The notes under the pieces: generated by a model
Databases searched by the model: none
What the model saw: only the letters and a program-made list of their open reading frames with translations
Told to the model about the DNA's origin: nothing
Position numbers and translations under genes: made by a program
In this document: piece by piece, positions 1 to 7,549 of the stretch
How the letters are laid out: the number at the start of each line of letters is the position of its first letter
Numbering within the stretch: position 1 is the first letter of the stretch
NCBI GenBank assembly: GCA_018065295.1
Contig: JAGHTQ010000005.1
Location: 1-11,718 of the forward strand
Source of the DNA: Candidatus Colimonas fimequi
Lineage (GTDB): Bacteria; Bacillota; Clostridia; Peptostreptococcales; Anaerovoracaceae
Reading direction: 5' to 3'
DNA: 11,718 nucleotides

Positions 1-311
1 TAAACAGCTGTGTTAGCATTAGCACCTGAATGAGCCTGAACGTTAGCGTACTCTGCACCGAAGATTTCCTTTACTCTGTCGATTGCCAGCTGTTCAACTT
101 CATCAACGTGTTCACAGCCACCATAATATCTCTTTCCTGGGTAACCTTCTGCATACTTGTTAGTTAATGCGCTTCCGCATGCTTCCATTACTTCGTAGTT
201 AACAAAGTTTTCTGAAGCGATCATTTCGATCTTTGATTCCTGACGAGCTACTTCTCCCTTAATAGCTGCAGTTACTTCAGGGTCTGCTTGCTGTAAATAG
301 TTGTAATACAT
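1..311 (-). CDS. glyA: Serine hydroxymethyltransferase, N-terminal part (cut by window edge)
   Basis: The enzyme is a cytosolic PLP enzyme that interconverts serine plus tetrahydrofolate with glycine plus 5,10-methylene-tetrahydrofolate, the main source of one-carbon units. About 103 residues are present, beginning MYYNYLQQADPEV. They carry family hallmarks in order: IEMIASENFV near residue 29, the block ALTNKYAEGYPGKRYYGG near 48-65, and NVQAHSGANAN near 91-101. The PLP lysine lies outside the window. The start is supported by AAAGGAG at 319-325, 7 nt upstream of the ATG. The gene follows the PucR-type regulator after 41 nt with no terminator visible, so it is probably the third gene of the ftsH unit. 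A separate promoter inside that short gap cannot be excluded. Identity is secure; only the right-hand boundary of the gene is unknown. Confidence 0.96.
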   Translation of the reverse strand, partial: MYYNYLQQADPEVTAAIKGEVARQESKIEMIASENFVNYEVMEACGSALTNKYAEGYPGKRYYGGCEHVDEVEQLAIDRVKEIFGAEYANVQAHSGANANTAV

Positions 312-352
312 TTCTCTTCTCCTTTGAAATGAATAAAAAATATAGAATATGT

Positions 353-1918
353 TTAGCTTACAACGCGCTCAAGCCTCTTAAGTGCAAGAGCCATTGTAAG
401 TCCCGGAATAACTCTGTTACCTGTTATCTCAACGCCTAACATCTCGTTAATTCGCTTGAGTCTGTACTGTACTGTGTTAGTGTGAATTCCCATGAGTTCA
501 GCAGTCTTGCTGCTGTTCATACCCGCATCGAGAACGAAAGTCTCAAGAGTCTCAAGAAGCTGTCTTCCGTTGTGCTCACCAGCATCCTTAAACGGTTCAA
601 GAAGCTCCATGTAATTCTTCTTAACGAAGCCACCCTGAATCTGAATGTTGATGCAGTTGCTGACAAGAGTCAGTTCATATTTAGTGAAAACTCTCTTATA
701 TGGGAAAACGTTCTGGACGAAGGACCAGCTCTCGCTGATTAAGCGATACGCATCGCCTGCGCCCTCAATGCCGTTAAGGCCTGTAACATGGAAAATGCGG
801 GATGTCTTGTTACCCTTCAGGTCGTCGAACAACTTGAAGCAGCTGTTCTTGTCGGCCTGGCCGCCATCTTCCTTGTAAGTGAGAATCATGCCGTAGGTCT
901 CGTCGCCTTCAGTAATGCGCATGACATTCATGTCATACTCCTTCTCGAAGTCAATAAAGGCCTGATTCTCGATATCCTTGCCGATGCCTTTGCAAAAGAA
1001 TACGCTTGTGATATCATCGCCGCTTATTCTAGCTTCGTCCTTGAGAGTATAAGCAAGTGACTTGTTTCCTCTCATGAGCGCCTTGATAAATTCCGCCTTG
1101 GCATCGCGCTCTGGTGTGTACTTCCACATGCCCATGGCAAGCTCGATAATCTCAGCCAGCTTGGTGATTTCACCAGCTGTATAAGAGTCTTCGTTGTCAA
1201 CAATGAACATGTAGTATTTCTCGTTGTTAATGACTACAGGGCCCCAGTATGTGAGAACGCCGTTTACATCGATCATGGTGTAAGCCTTGCTGTTGCTCTC
1301 AACATTTCGCTCCTTGCCAAGCTTAATGGCATCCGCGATAGTCGCCTTGTGTCTTGTCTCAATGGTGAGAATCGGATTAAAGTCCTCACTGAGAATAATA
1401 AGCTGGAACTCATTGTTAATTGCCGCTTCACGAACAGCAGACTGGAAGTTACTGTGCTTCTCGAAGTTGAGAAGGTGGAACACGGTATTGCTGATGAGAC
1501 TATTGCTAAAATTGTCTCCGTACAGCACCTTGTCCATAACCTCAGTTACTGCGTCGTTATATCTGGCATTCGGTGGCTGAATGACCAGTGGGAGCAGATC
1601 CTTCTCTGCCTGGGCGATTACTCTCTCATCCAAAGTCTTCACGTGCCTACCCACATAGTACACCGCAAGTGCAGCGCATCCTCTTAACGCTATCTCGTGG
1701 ACCATGGCGCACTGAAGGTCCACGTCATCCCTAGCACCCAGGAAACCTGTGAGCAGGATTTCGCTTGAATCTCCTTCAGTCAGCTTAAGGTCTTCGAGGC
1801 TTGCAGCATCAAGAACTGATATTGTCTTAACTTCGTTTGATAAGTTAAGCTTACCGGCTGCTACCTGTGCACCTCTGAAAGCATCCAGTTCCAGACAATC
1901 TGCAACTGTAACTCTCAT
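353..1918 (-). CDS. PucR/CdaR-type transcriptional regulator
   Basis: The 521-residue protein has the layout of PucR-family activators. An N-terminal PucR-like domain spans about residues 7-130, with the sequence SSEILLTGFL near 51-60. A middle sensory-type region covers about 140-265. A degenerate GGDEF-like (CdaR) region covers about 270-400. The C-terminal helix-turn-helix spans about 455-515, with the recognition segment TAELMGIHTNTVQYRLKRI at 472-490. Family members respond to metabolites such as purine-catabolism intermediates, sugar acids or amino acids; the ligand here cannot be read from sequence. The ATG overlaps the ftsH stop by one base (TAATG), with AGAGGA-like ribosome binding sequence at 1929-1935, which suggests translational coupling to ftsH. 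No purine-catabolism genes are in view; the downstream neighbour is glyA. The family call is strong and the regulon is unknown. Confidence 0.9.
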   Translation of the reverse strand: MRVTVADCLELDAFRGAQVAAGKLNLSNEVKTISVLDAASLEDLKLTEGDSSEILLTGFLGARDDVDLQCAMVHEIALRGCAALAVYYVGRHVKTLDERVIAQAEKDLLPLVIQPPNARYNDAVTEVMDKVLYGDNFSNSLISNTVFHLLNFEKHSNFQSAVREAAINNEFQLIILSEDFNPILTIETRHKATIADAIKLGKERNVESNSKAYTMIDVNGVLTYWGPVVINNEKYYMFIVDNEDSYTAGEITKLAEIIELAMGMWKYTPERDAKAEFIKALMRGNKSLAYTLKDEARISGDDITSVFFCKGIGKDIENQAFIDFEKEYDMNVMRITEGDETYGMILTYKEDGGQADKNSCFKLFDDLKGNKTSRIFHVTGLNGIEGAGDAYRLISESWSFVQNVFPYKRVFTKYELTLVSNCINIQIQGGFVKKNYMELLEPFKDAGEHNGRQLLETLETFVLDAGMNSSKTAELMGIHTNTVQYRLKRINEMLGVEITGNRVIPGLTMALALKRLERVVS

Positions 1919-4131
1919 TAGTCGTCATTCCTCTCTTCATTTGATTCTTCAGTTTCAGTTTCTGCTGTTTCGTCAGAATCGTCATTGAGATAATCTGTAT
2001 CATAAACCTTCAGTTCTTCTTCACTTGGAAGATCGTCATCTGCAGGCTTATCTTCATCGTCATCACTTGTTACTGGCTTAGCAGTGTTAGTGATGTCATC
2101 ATATGTCATGATTACTGGCTTGAACTTGCCTGTGCTGCTCAGGTTCTGAGCATCCAGTGCTTTCTGAGCCTCCGCAAGTTTTCTCTTCTCTTCAGCTTCT
2201 GCTGCTGCACGAATCTTCTTGGATTCTTCAGCTTCTTCAGCGTCCTTCTCAGCTCTGATTTCCTTAGCAACTCTCAGGTCTTCTGCCAGCTGCTCTGGAG
2301 TCTTAGTGCCGTCATAAAGTTCAATGAACTGATCGCGTTCGAGAGTTTCAACCAGAAGCAGACCTTCTGCAACTCTAACCAGCTCGTCGTGCTTCTCTGT
2401 GAGAATTCTTGTAGCTTCTTCGTATGCTTCGTGAACCAGTCTCTGGATTTCTTCGTCGATTTCTGCAGCCTTCTCTTCTGAGAAATGCTTGCTGCTTGTC
2501 AGTGAGTTACCCAGGAATACTTCTTCGCCGCTGCTGTAGTTAACAGGACCAAGCTTATCACTGAAGCCGTACTTAGTAACCATTTCTCTAGCAACGTCAG
2601 TTGCTCTCTCGATATCGTTACTTGCACCAGTACTGATGTCATCAAGAGTAAGCTGTTCAGCTACACGACCGCCCAGCAGGTGAACGATCATATTGAACAT
2701 GCTCTCCTTAGTGCCATAGTACTTATCCTTCTCAGGAAGAGTCATTGTAAATCCGCCGGCTCTGCCTCTAGGAATAATAGTAATCTGGTGTACAGGGTCT
2801 GACTTAGGAAGTGCATGAGCTACAACAGCATGACCAGCTTCGTGGTATGCAGTCAGCTTGTTTTCTTCTGGGCTGATTACTCTGCTCTTCTTCTCAGGAC
2901 CTGCGATTACCTTAGTAATTGCTTCTTCGATTTCTTCCATTCTAATCTTAACGCCGTCTCTTCTTGCAGTAAGAAGTGCCGCTTCGTTAAGCATATTCTC
3001 AATATCAGCTGGTGAGAAACCAGGAGTTCTTCTTGCCAGAACCTTAGGGTCTACGCCTTCATCAAGAGGCTTATTTCTTGAGTGAACTCTGAAGATTTCT
3101 TCTCTACCGATGATATCTGGATTGCCGATAACAATCTGTCTGTCGAATCTACCAGGTCTGAGCAGTGCTGGGTCCAGTACGTCAGGTCTGTTAGTTGCAG
3201 CCAGAATGATGATGCCTGAGTTCTCTTCGAAACCGTCCATTTCAACCAGCAGCTGGTTAAGTGTCTGTTCACGTTCATCGTGGCCACCGCCAAGGCCTGC
3301 GCCTCTCTTACGACCTACAGCATCGATTTCGTCGATGAATACGATACATGGAGCGTTCTTCTTAGCCTGATCGAACATGTCACGAACTCTTGATGCACCA
3401 ACGCCGACGAACATTTCTACGAAGTCTGAACCACTGATTGTGAAGAATGGTACGCCAGCTTCACCAGCAGTTGCCTTAGAAATATAAGTCTTACCAGTTC
3501 CTGGAGGGCCTACGAGAAGGATACCCTTAGGTATTCTCGCACCCAGTGCATTATATTTAATTGGATTTCTCAGGAAGTCTACGATTTCTTCAAGTTCTTC
3601 CTTCTCTTCCTTAAGACCAGCAACGTCCTTGAATGTGATCTTCTTGCTTCCGCCGTCCTTCTGGAGTCTAGCCTTACTCTTACCGAACTGCATTGCCTTA
3701 CCACCGCCGCCGCTCTGATTCATGATGAGTACGAAGAATATGATCATCACACCTACCATCAGGAGAGTTGGCAGGAGGCTAACCCATATTGACTGTTTCT
3801 TAGGCGGATCACTCTCAAGTTTAAGCTTGTGCTCGTCAACCTGCGGAATGATATATTCAGCATAAATGTAGTCCAGGTCAACTACACTGTTAACGTATGA
3901 ATATACAATGTCGCCATCCTTAAGTTCTGCTGTAATCTTAGTGTCTGATACATTAATACCGTCAACCTTGTTGTCCTGCAGATACTGAATCATTGTTGAT
4001 GTTTCAATCTGCTTAGCTTCATCGGCTGGCTTAGATGCGCCGAAGAAGAATGCAATCAGGGCTACAAGACAGAAAATTGTAATGTAAATACCTAGATTCT
4101 TGCTAATTCTCTTCAATTCTTGTTCCTCCAT
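1918..4131 (-). CDS. ftsH: ATP-dependent zinc metalloprotease FtsH
   Basis: FtsH is a membrane-anchored hexameric AAA+ protease that degrades misfolded membrane proteins and selected regulators. Visible parts, in order: a first membrane helix at about residues 14-31, a small extracytoplasmic domain (about 35-115), and a second helix at about 117-137. The AAA module has Walker A GPPGTGKT (208-215), pore motif FVG (241-243), Walker B IVFIDEID (263-270) and the second region of homology near 312-331. The M41 peptidase has zinc site HEAGH (430-434) and likely third ligand D506. At 737 residues it is longer than many homologues: a charged, probably helical tract (about 612-660) leads to a strongly Asp/Glu-rich tail (about 689-737). 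The ATG at 4131 has no obvious ribosome binding site, whereas TTG at 4116 (residue 6) has GGAGG 8 nt upstream, so translation may begin there. All catalytic motifs are intact. Confidence 0.98.
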   Translation of the reverse strand: MEEQELKRISKNLGIYITIFCLVALIAFFFGASKPADEAKQIETSTMIQYLQDNKVDGINVSDTKITAELKDGDIVYSYVNSVVDLDYIYAEYIIPQVDEHKLKLESDPPKKQSIWVSLLPTLLMVGVMIIFFVLIMNQSGGGGKAMQFGKSKARLQKDGGSKKITFKDVAGLKEEKEELEEIVDFLRNPIKYNALGARIPKGILLVGPPGTGKTYISKATAGEAGVPFFTISGSDFVEMFVGVGASRVRDMFDQAKKNAPCIVFIDEIDAVGRKRGAGLGGGHDEREQTLNQLLVEMDGFEENSGIIILAATNRPDVLDPALLRPGRFDRQIVIGNPDIIGREEIFRVHSRNKPLDEGVDPKVLARRTPGFSPADIENMLNEAALLTARRDGVKIRMEEIEEAITKVIAGPEKKSRVISPEENKLTAYHEAGHAVVAHALPKSDPVHQITIIPRGRAGGFTMTLPEKDKYYGTKESMFNMIVHLLGGRVAEQLTLDDISTGASNDIERATDVAREMVTKYGFSDKLGPVNYSSGEEVFLGNSLTSSKHFSEEKAAEIDEEIQRLVHEAYEEATRILTEKHDELVRVAEGLLLVETLERDQFIELYDGTKTPEQLAEDLRVAKEIRAEKDAEEAEESKKIRAAAEAEEKRKLAEAQKALDAQNLSSTGKFKPVIMTYDDITNTAKPVTSDDDEDKPADDDLPSEEELKVYDTDYLNDDSDETAETETEESNEERNDD
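4125..4129 (-). promoter_or_regulatory. Ribosome binding site pointing to a TTG start for ftsH
   Basis: On the minus strand GGAGG sits inside the first codons after the annotated ATG (4131) and ends 8 nt before an in-frame TTG at 4114-4116. Upstream of the ATG itself the sequence ATCCTAATA has no Shine-Dalgarno match. Starting at the TTG would remove five residues (MEEQE) and leave the first membrane helix intact. Which codon is used cannot be settled from sequence alone. Confidence 0.5.
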
Positions 4132-4154
4132 TATTAGGATTGCTATAAATGAAA

Positions 4155-4195
4155 ATATAGCAGTTTATTCTATCACGAAACTGCTATATCTTCAA
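4155..4195 (-). promoter_or_regulatory. Candidate ftsH promoter enclosed by a perfect 12-bp inverted repeat
   Basis: Read on the minus strand, a -35-like TTGAAG (4190-4195) is followed by a 17-bp spacer and a -10-like TAGAAT (4167-4172), preceded by TG one base upstream (extended -10). Transcription would start near 4160, about 30 nt before the ftsH ATG. The arms ATATAGCAGTTT (4155-4166) and AAACTGCTATAT (4178-4189) pair perfectly. One arm fills most of the spacer, the -10 lies exactly in the 11-nt loop, and the other arm covers the expected start site. This geometry fits a repressor operator. A weak terminator for tilS is the alternative, but only a short run of T (TTTT, overlapping the stem end) follows. 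It does not match CIRCE (TTAGCACTC arms, 9-nt gap) or the CtsR repeat. Confidence 0.6.
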
Positions 4196-4221
4196 TATTC
4201 ACGTATTCAAATTAGTACATT

Positions 4222-5634
4222 TCACACAACTTTCACATTGAGAATTGCCTCTGTTTTGTCGTCAACTCTCAAAGTTTCCGCATATCGTGTGTATCTGCCG
4301 TCAGCATCCCCTATAAACAGTACGCACTGACCGGCTGCAATCACCCGGGCGTCGTCTCTCTCATCGGCCGGAATCTTCATTTCACCCATGATTTTCTTAA
4401 GTTTCTTCCTTCCCCCGCGCAAAGGAATGAAGTCTCCTTCTCTTCTGCTGCGGATGGAAATGCTCTCTACAAGAACATTTCTCCCAAGGCCGCTGGCCTG
4501 GCAAACCTTATCCACGTCTAGAAGCAGCTCACCTTCTCTGTATCCTGCGCATTTTAACATGAACTTAATCTGTGAAACACGCTCAGGTCTATCAAGAAGT
4601 TCTACTTCTACACTGCGAACGCGGGCTGCTATATCCCTTCCCTTTATACTTATTTCGCCGAAGGCGAAAGTGATTTTATATCCATGAGGCAACTCCAACA
4701 CCTTAGTTGAGGAATCACCGCAGAGCATATCATCTGCAGCAAGGAGTCTCTCGTGAGTTACGTCTTCCCACATACCCACGTGTCTTAATCCACGCAGGAT
4801 AACTCTATGCCTGATTGCTTCGTGAAGCTCTGCTACCTTGCTTTGATCGAGAACAACTTTCTCACTTGACTGAGAAACTAAGCATTCCTGATATGCCGCC
4901 TCGGCCTGCTCCCAGATATATGCCTTATCTGTTGCGGCAACATCCGCCAGTCTTCCCAGTGCTCCCACAATATTCTCATTGAAGTTCTCTTTGATAAACG
5001 GGAGCATCTCTAATCTAATCTTATTTCTTGTGTATATCGGCTGACTGTTTGTCTCATCAGTCATAAACTGGATTTCGTTATCTTCAAGGTGCTCTTCGAT
5101 TTCGCTGCGAGCCACATCAAGGAGCGGCCTAATAACCACGTGCTCCCCTTCCGCTCTAGCGTGCTCCATACCAGCAAGACCGTCAGTGCCAGTTCCTCTC
5201 AGGATTCTAAAGAGTAACGTCTCTGCCTGATCGTCGGCGTTATGTGCGACAGCAATCTTTACACGATTACCACCAGCAGATAGCTCATCTGCCACTTGAC
5301 GGAACGCCCCATAGCGGGCCTTACGACCAGCTTCTTCACTAGAAAGACCGTCACGCTCCGCCATAGCTTTGCAATCTATGTTGAAAGACTTGAACGATAC
5401 CCCCAGCCTCTCGCAAGTCTGAGCCGCGAATTCTTCATCCCGCTTGGCAGTACCCTCTCGGAGCATATGATTCACTTGCACCGCAGTAAGGCCGAAATCC
5501 AACTCTTCACGAAGCTCATTCAGTACGTGAAGCAGGCACACTGAATCAGGGCCACCGGAAAGTCCCAGGACCACTTGATCCCCACGCTCTATTAAGTTGT
5601 ATGACTTGATTGTCTTTAGTACTTTTTTAATCAT
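4222..5634 (-). CDS. tilS: tRNA(Ile)-lysidine synthetase TilS
   Basis: TilS attaches lysine to C34 of the CAU-anticodon tRNA(Ile), using ATP, so that it reads AUA and is charged with isoleucine; the activity is essential in most bacteria. The 470-residue protein starts with an N-type ATP pyrophosphatase domain: PP-loop SGGPDS (26-31), NHMLR near 55-59, and HNADDQAET (131-139). The conserved YTRNKIRLEMLP (201-212) leads into the middle substrate-binding region. The C-terminal domain carries SRREGDFIPLRGGRKKLKKI (396-415), typical of the tRNA-binding end of long-form TilS. The start lies 5 nt after the stop of the preceding transporter gene with only a weak ribosome binding site, so expression is probably coupled to that gene. 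In many Firmicutes hpt follows tilS before ftsH; here 90 nt of regulatory-looking DNA follows instead. Confidence 0.96.
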   Translation of the reverse strand: MIKKVLKTIKSYNLIERGDQVVLGLSGGPDSVCLLHVLNELREELDFGLTAVQVNHMLREGTAKRDEEFAAQTCERLGVSFKSFNIDCKAMAERDGLSSEEAGRKARYGAFRQVADELSAGGNRVKIAVAHNADDQAETLLFRILRGTGTDGLAGMEHARAEGEHVVIRPLLDVARSEIEEHLEDNEIQFMTDETNSQPIYTRNKIRLEMLPFIKENFNENIVGALGRLADVAATDKAYIWEQAEAAYQECLVSQSSEKVVLDQSKVAELHEAIRHRVILRGLRHVGMWEDVTHERLLAADDMLCGDSSTKVLELPHGYKITFAFGEISIKGRDIAARVRSVEVELLDRPERVSQIKFMLKCAGYREGELLLDVDKVCQASGLGRNVLVESISIRSRREGDFIPLRGGRKKLKKIMGEMKIPADERDDARVIAAGQCVLFIGDADGRYTRYAETLRVDDKTEAILNVKVV

Positions 5635-5639
5635 TTCAC

Positions 5640-6188
5640 TTACAGCTTAAACACGATTCCAACTGCTGCCGCAGCCGCAAACCAGAAGAACGGATGAATC
5701 TTAGCGAATTTCTTGATCTGCAGGCAGACGAAAATAACAACTGCGATAATTGCCGATGGCACGATAAACTTGCCGTCGATATATAAGGATACGATAAACA
5801 GGTTAAGTACAGCAGCTGCAATAATACCTGTTACCGCTGGCTTAATGCCAAACATTGCGCTTTTAACAATCGGATTGTCGTTGAATCCTTCCAGGAATTT
5901 GGCGATGAGAGTAATGATAATTACGCTCGGAATTACAAGGCCAATTGATGCAACAAGACCGCCCCAGATACCCATGGCTTCAACGCCTGCGAAAGTAGCC
6001 ATGTTAAGGCCCAGCGGGCCTGGCGTTGCTTCGCTGACAGCTACCATGTTAGTCAGATCCGACATGGTGTACCAGTCGTGGGTCTTGGTAAGGTCCATGA
6101 GGAATGGCAGTGTGGCTGGGCCGCCTCCAATAGCGAACAGTCCGATTTTGAAAAATTCAAATCCCAGGGTCAAAGGTAAACTAGTCAT
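5640..6188 (-). CDS. Chromate-family (CHR) short transporter subunit, second of the pair
   Basis: The 182-residue protein is hydrophobic, with about five to six predicted membrane segments, and matches a single CHR domain. Hallmarks are FFKIGLFAIGGGPATLPFL (12-30), the SEATPGPLGLNMATFAG stretch (52-68) and the GIWGG turn (73-77). It aligns along its length with the upstream gene product, so the two are paralogous halves of a short-chain CHR pair, which are usually thought to act together. The start overlaps the preceding gene by 8 nt, and GGGAGG (6200-6205) lies 11 nt upstream, indicating tight co-translation. Family members are named for chromate efflux, but the natural substrate in anaerobes is usually unknown and cannot be inferred here. 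tilS follows after 5 nt. Confidence 0.88.
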   Translation of the reverse strand: MTSLPLTLGFEFFKIGLFAIGGGPATLPFLMDLTKTHDWYTMSDLTNMVAVSEATPGPLGLNMATFAGVEAMGIWGGLVASIGLVIPSVIIITLIAKFLEGFNDNPIVKSAMFGIKPAVTGIIAAAVLNLFIVSLYIDGKFIVPSAIIAVVIFVCLQIKKFAKIHPFFWFAAAAAVGIVFKL

Positions 6189-6732
6189 GATGCATCATAC
6201 CTCCCGGGAATTTGTTGTAAATAATGCCGACGAGTGCAGCTGCTAGCACCAGGGCAATTGTAGGTATGTCAGTGAGCCACGCTAGTGCGAACATGCCTAT
6301 GCAAAGCACCCACGTTACAACCTTATTCAAACTCTTCTTACCAAGGTTAATTACTGTATTCATCATCAGGGCGCAAACCGCGCCACGAATTCCTACCAGA
6401 GCGTGCTGCACCACCGCGTAGTCCATGAAGTTCTGAAGGACGAGGGCGATTGTTGTGATGATAACAAGGGACGGAGTAATCATTCCCAAAGTTGAGAATA
6501 TACCGCCCCACACACCGCGACGCCTATATCCAACGAATGTCGCCGTGTTTACAGCAATAATTCCCGGCGTGCACTGACCGATGGCGTAGCACTCCAGGAG
6601 GGTATCTTCATCTATCCATTTTTTCTTTTCTACTAGCTCGTATTTGAGCATAGGGAGCATTGTCAGTCCGCCGCCGAATGTCAGGCCTCCGATGCGGAAG
6701 AATGCCCAATATAATTGCATAAGTTCTTTCAT
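6181..6732 (-). CDS. Chromate-family (CHR) short transporter subunit, first of the pair
   Basis: With the start at 6732 the protein is 183 residues and begins MKELMQLYWAFFRIGG, as CHR half-transporters typically do. It contains FRIGGLTFGGGLTMLPML (12-29), CTPGIIAVNTATFVGYRR (54-71) and a GVWGG turn, matching the partner gene motif for motif. The open frame extends upstream to 6825, but that extension runs through the terminator of the preceding ABC operon and adds charged residues foreign to the family, so I reject it. No ribosome binding site precedes the 6732 ATG; a promoter-like extended -10 ends only 7 nt upstream, so the mRNA may be leaderless. This gene heads a unit with the second CHR gene and tilS. 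The family call is good, the exact start is less certain and the substrate is unknown. Confidence 0.85.
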   Translation of the reverse strand: MKELMQLYWAFFRIGGLTFGGGLTMLPMLKYELVEKKKWIDEDTLLECYAIGQCTPGIIAVNTATFVGYRRRGVWGGIFSTLGMITPSLVIITTIALVLQNFMDYAVVQHALVGIRGAVCALMMNTVINLGKKSLNKVVTWVLCIGMFALAWLTDIPTIALVLAAALVGIIYNKFPGGMMHHD

Positions 6733-6739
6733 AGATTCA

Positions 6740-6769
6740 ATGATAGCACACCCTTTGGTCACGTGCCAT
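6740..6769 (-). promoter_or_regulatory. Candidate promoter for the CHR pair-tilS unit
   Basis: On the minus strand ATGGCA (6764-6769, 4/6 match to TTGACA) is followed by 18 bp and then TATCAT (6740-6745, 5/6), with TG one base upstream as in extended -10 promoters. The expected start site, about 6733, is essentially at the ATG of the first CHR gene (6732). It lies just downstream of the ABC operon terminator, where a new promoter would be expected. This is a pattern match only. Confidence 0.4.
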
Positions 6770-6780
6770 ATCCGTGACAT

Positions 6781-6814
6781 AAAAATAGAGCGTCGTATGT
6801 GAAATACAACGCTC
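6781..6814 (-). terminator. Intrinsic terminator of the amino acid ABC operon
   Basis: Read on the minus strand, GAGCGTTGTAT (6804-6814) pairs with ATACGACGCTC (6788-6798) over 11 bp with one G-T wobble and a 5-nt loop. It is followed by TATTTTT (6781-6787). It begins 12 nt after the ATPase stop codon. There is no T run on the plus-strand side, so it acts in one direction. Confidence 0.88.
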
Positions 6815-6826
6815 ATACTTCTCATA

Positions 6827-7549
6827 TTACAGTACCTTTGACAGGAATTCCTTAAGTCTTGGGTGCTGTGGATTTTCGAAGAAATCCTTAGGGTTGTTCT
6901 GTTCTGCGATTACGCCCTGGTCCATGAAGAGTACTCTTGTACCAACTTCACGAGCGAAGCCCATTTCGTGAGTTACAACAACCATTGTCATGCCTTCTTC
7001 TGCCAGCTCCTTCATGAGTTCCAGTACCTCGCCTACCATTTCAGGGTCGAGGGCTGATGTTGGCTCGTCGAAGAGCATTACTTCAGGGTTCATAGCAAGT
7101 GCTCTCGCAATAGCGATTCTCTGCTTCTGACCACCTGATAACTGGCTTGGATATGCGTCGGCTTTGTCAGGAAGACCTACTCTTGTGAGCAGTTCCATTG
7201 CCTTCTTCTCCGCTTCAGCGTCACTCATGATCTTGAGTGTTACTGGTGCCAGCTTAATGTTGTTCTTAACAGTCAGGTTCTCGAATAAGTTGAACTGCTG
7301 GAATACCATACCCATGCGCTGTCTCATCTTGTCGATGTCTGTCTTAGGGTCAGTAATCTCTATGCCGTCAACAGTAATTGAACCGCCTGTTGGCTCTTCT
7401 AAGAGATTGAGGCATCTTAAGAATGTTGACTTACCTGAACCTGATGGACCGATAACTACAACCTTCTCACCTGGATAAATATGTTCATTAATGCCTCTCA
7501 GTACGTGATTTGAGCCGAAGCTCTTCTCAAGATTCTTAACGTCTATCAC
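6827..7549 (-). CDS. Polar amino acid ABC transporter, ATP-binding protein (GlnQ-like)
   Basis: This 240-residue protein is the cytoplasmic ATPase that drives uptake through the neighbouring permease. Motifs in order: Walker A GPSGSGKST (34-42), Q-loop within VFQQFN (82-87), signature LSGGQKQR (137-144), Walker B VMLFDEPTSALDP (157-169) and switch histidine H194 in VVTHE. Its length and motif spacing match the PAAT family (GlnQ/ArtP/HisP type). The start codon lies 14 nt inside the end of the permease gene, a typical coupled overlap, and an intrinsic terminator follows the stop. The substrate cannot be chosen among polar amino acids from the ATPase. All catalytic residues are present. Confidence 0.96.
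   Translation of the reverse strand: MIDVKNLEKSFGSNHVLRGINEHIYPGEKVVVIGPSGSGKSTFLRCLNLLEEPTGGSITVDGIEITDPKTDIDKMRQRMGMVFQQFNLFENLTVKNNIKLAPVTLKIMSDAEAEKKAMELLTRVGLPDKADAYPSQLSGGQKQRIAIARALAMNPEVMLFDEPTSALDPEMVGEVLELMKELAEEGMTMVVVTHEMGFAREVGTRVLFMDQGVIAEQNNPKDFFENPQHPRLKEFLSKVL

Noticed and set aside
482..1687. Plus-strand open frames opposite the PucR-type regulator and other minus-strand genes
   Set aside because: They are shadows of well-supported genes, with no ribosome binding sites and no recognisable domains.
4155..4189. Hairpin read as an intrinsic terminator for tilS
   Set aside because: The stem is AT-rich and followed by only a short T run, while a well-spaced -35/-10 pair is embedded in it. 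A promoter with operator explains it better, although a dual role remains possible.
4132..4221. Remnant of hpt between tilS and ftsH
   Set aside because: The gap is only 90 nt and holds promoter-like elements. No coding remnant is recognisable.
5640..6732. A long two-domain chromate transporter broken by a frameshift
   Set aside because: Each half has its own complete CHR motif set and the second has its own start and ribosome binding site. Paired short CHR genes are a known arrangement.
6733..6825. N-terminal extension of the first CHR gene to an upstream ATG at 6825
   Set aside because: The extension is encoded by the stem of the preceding operon's terminator and a promoter-like region, and its residues do not resemble CHR N-termini.
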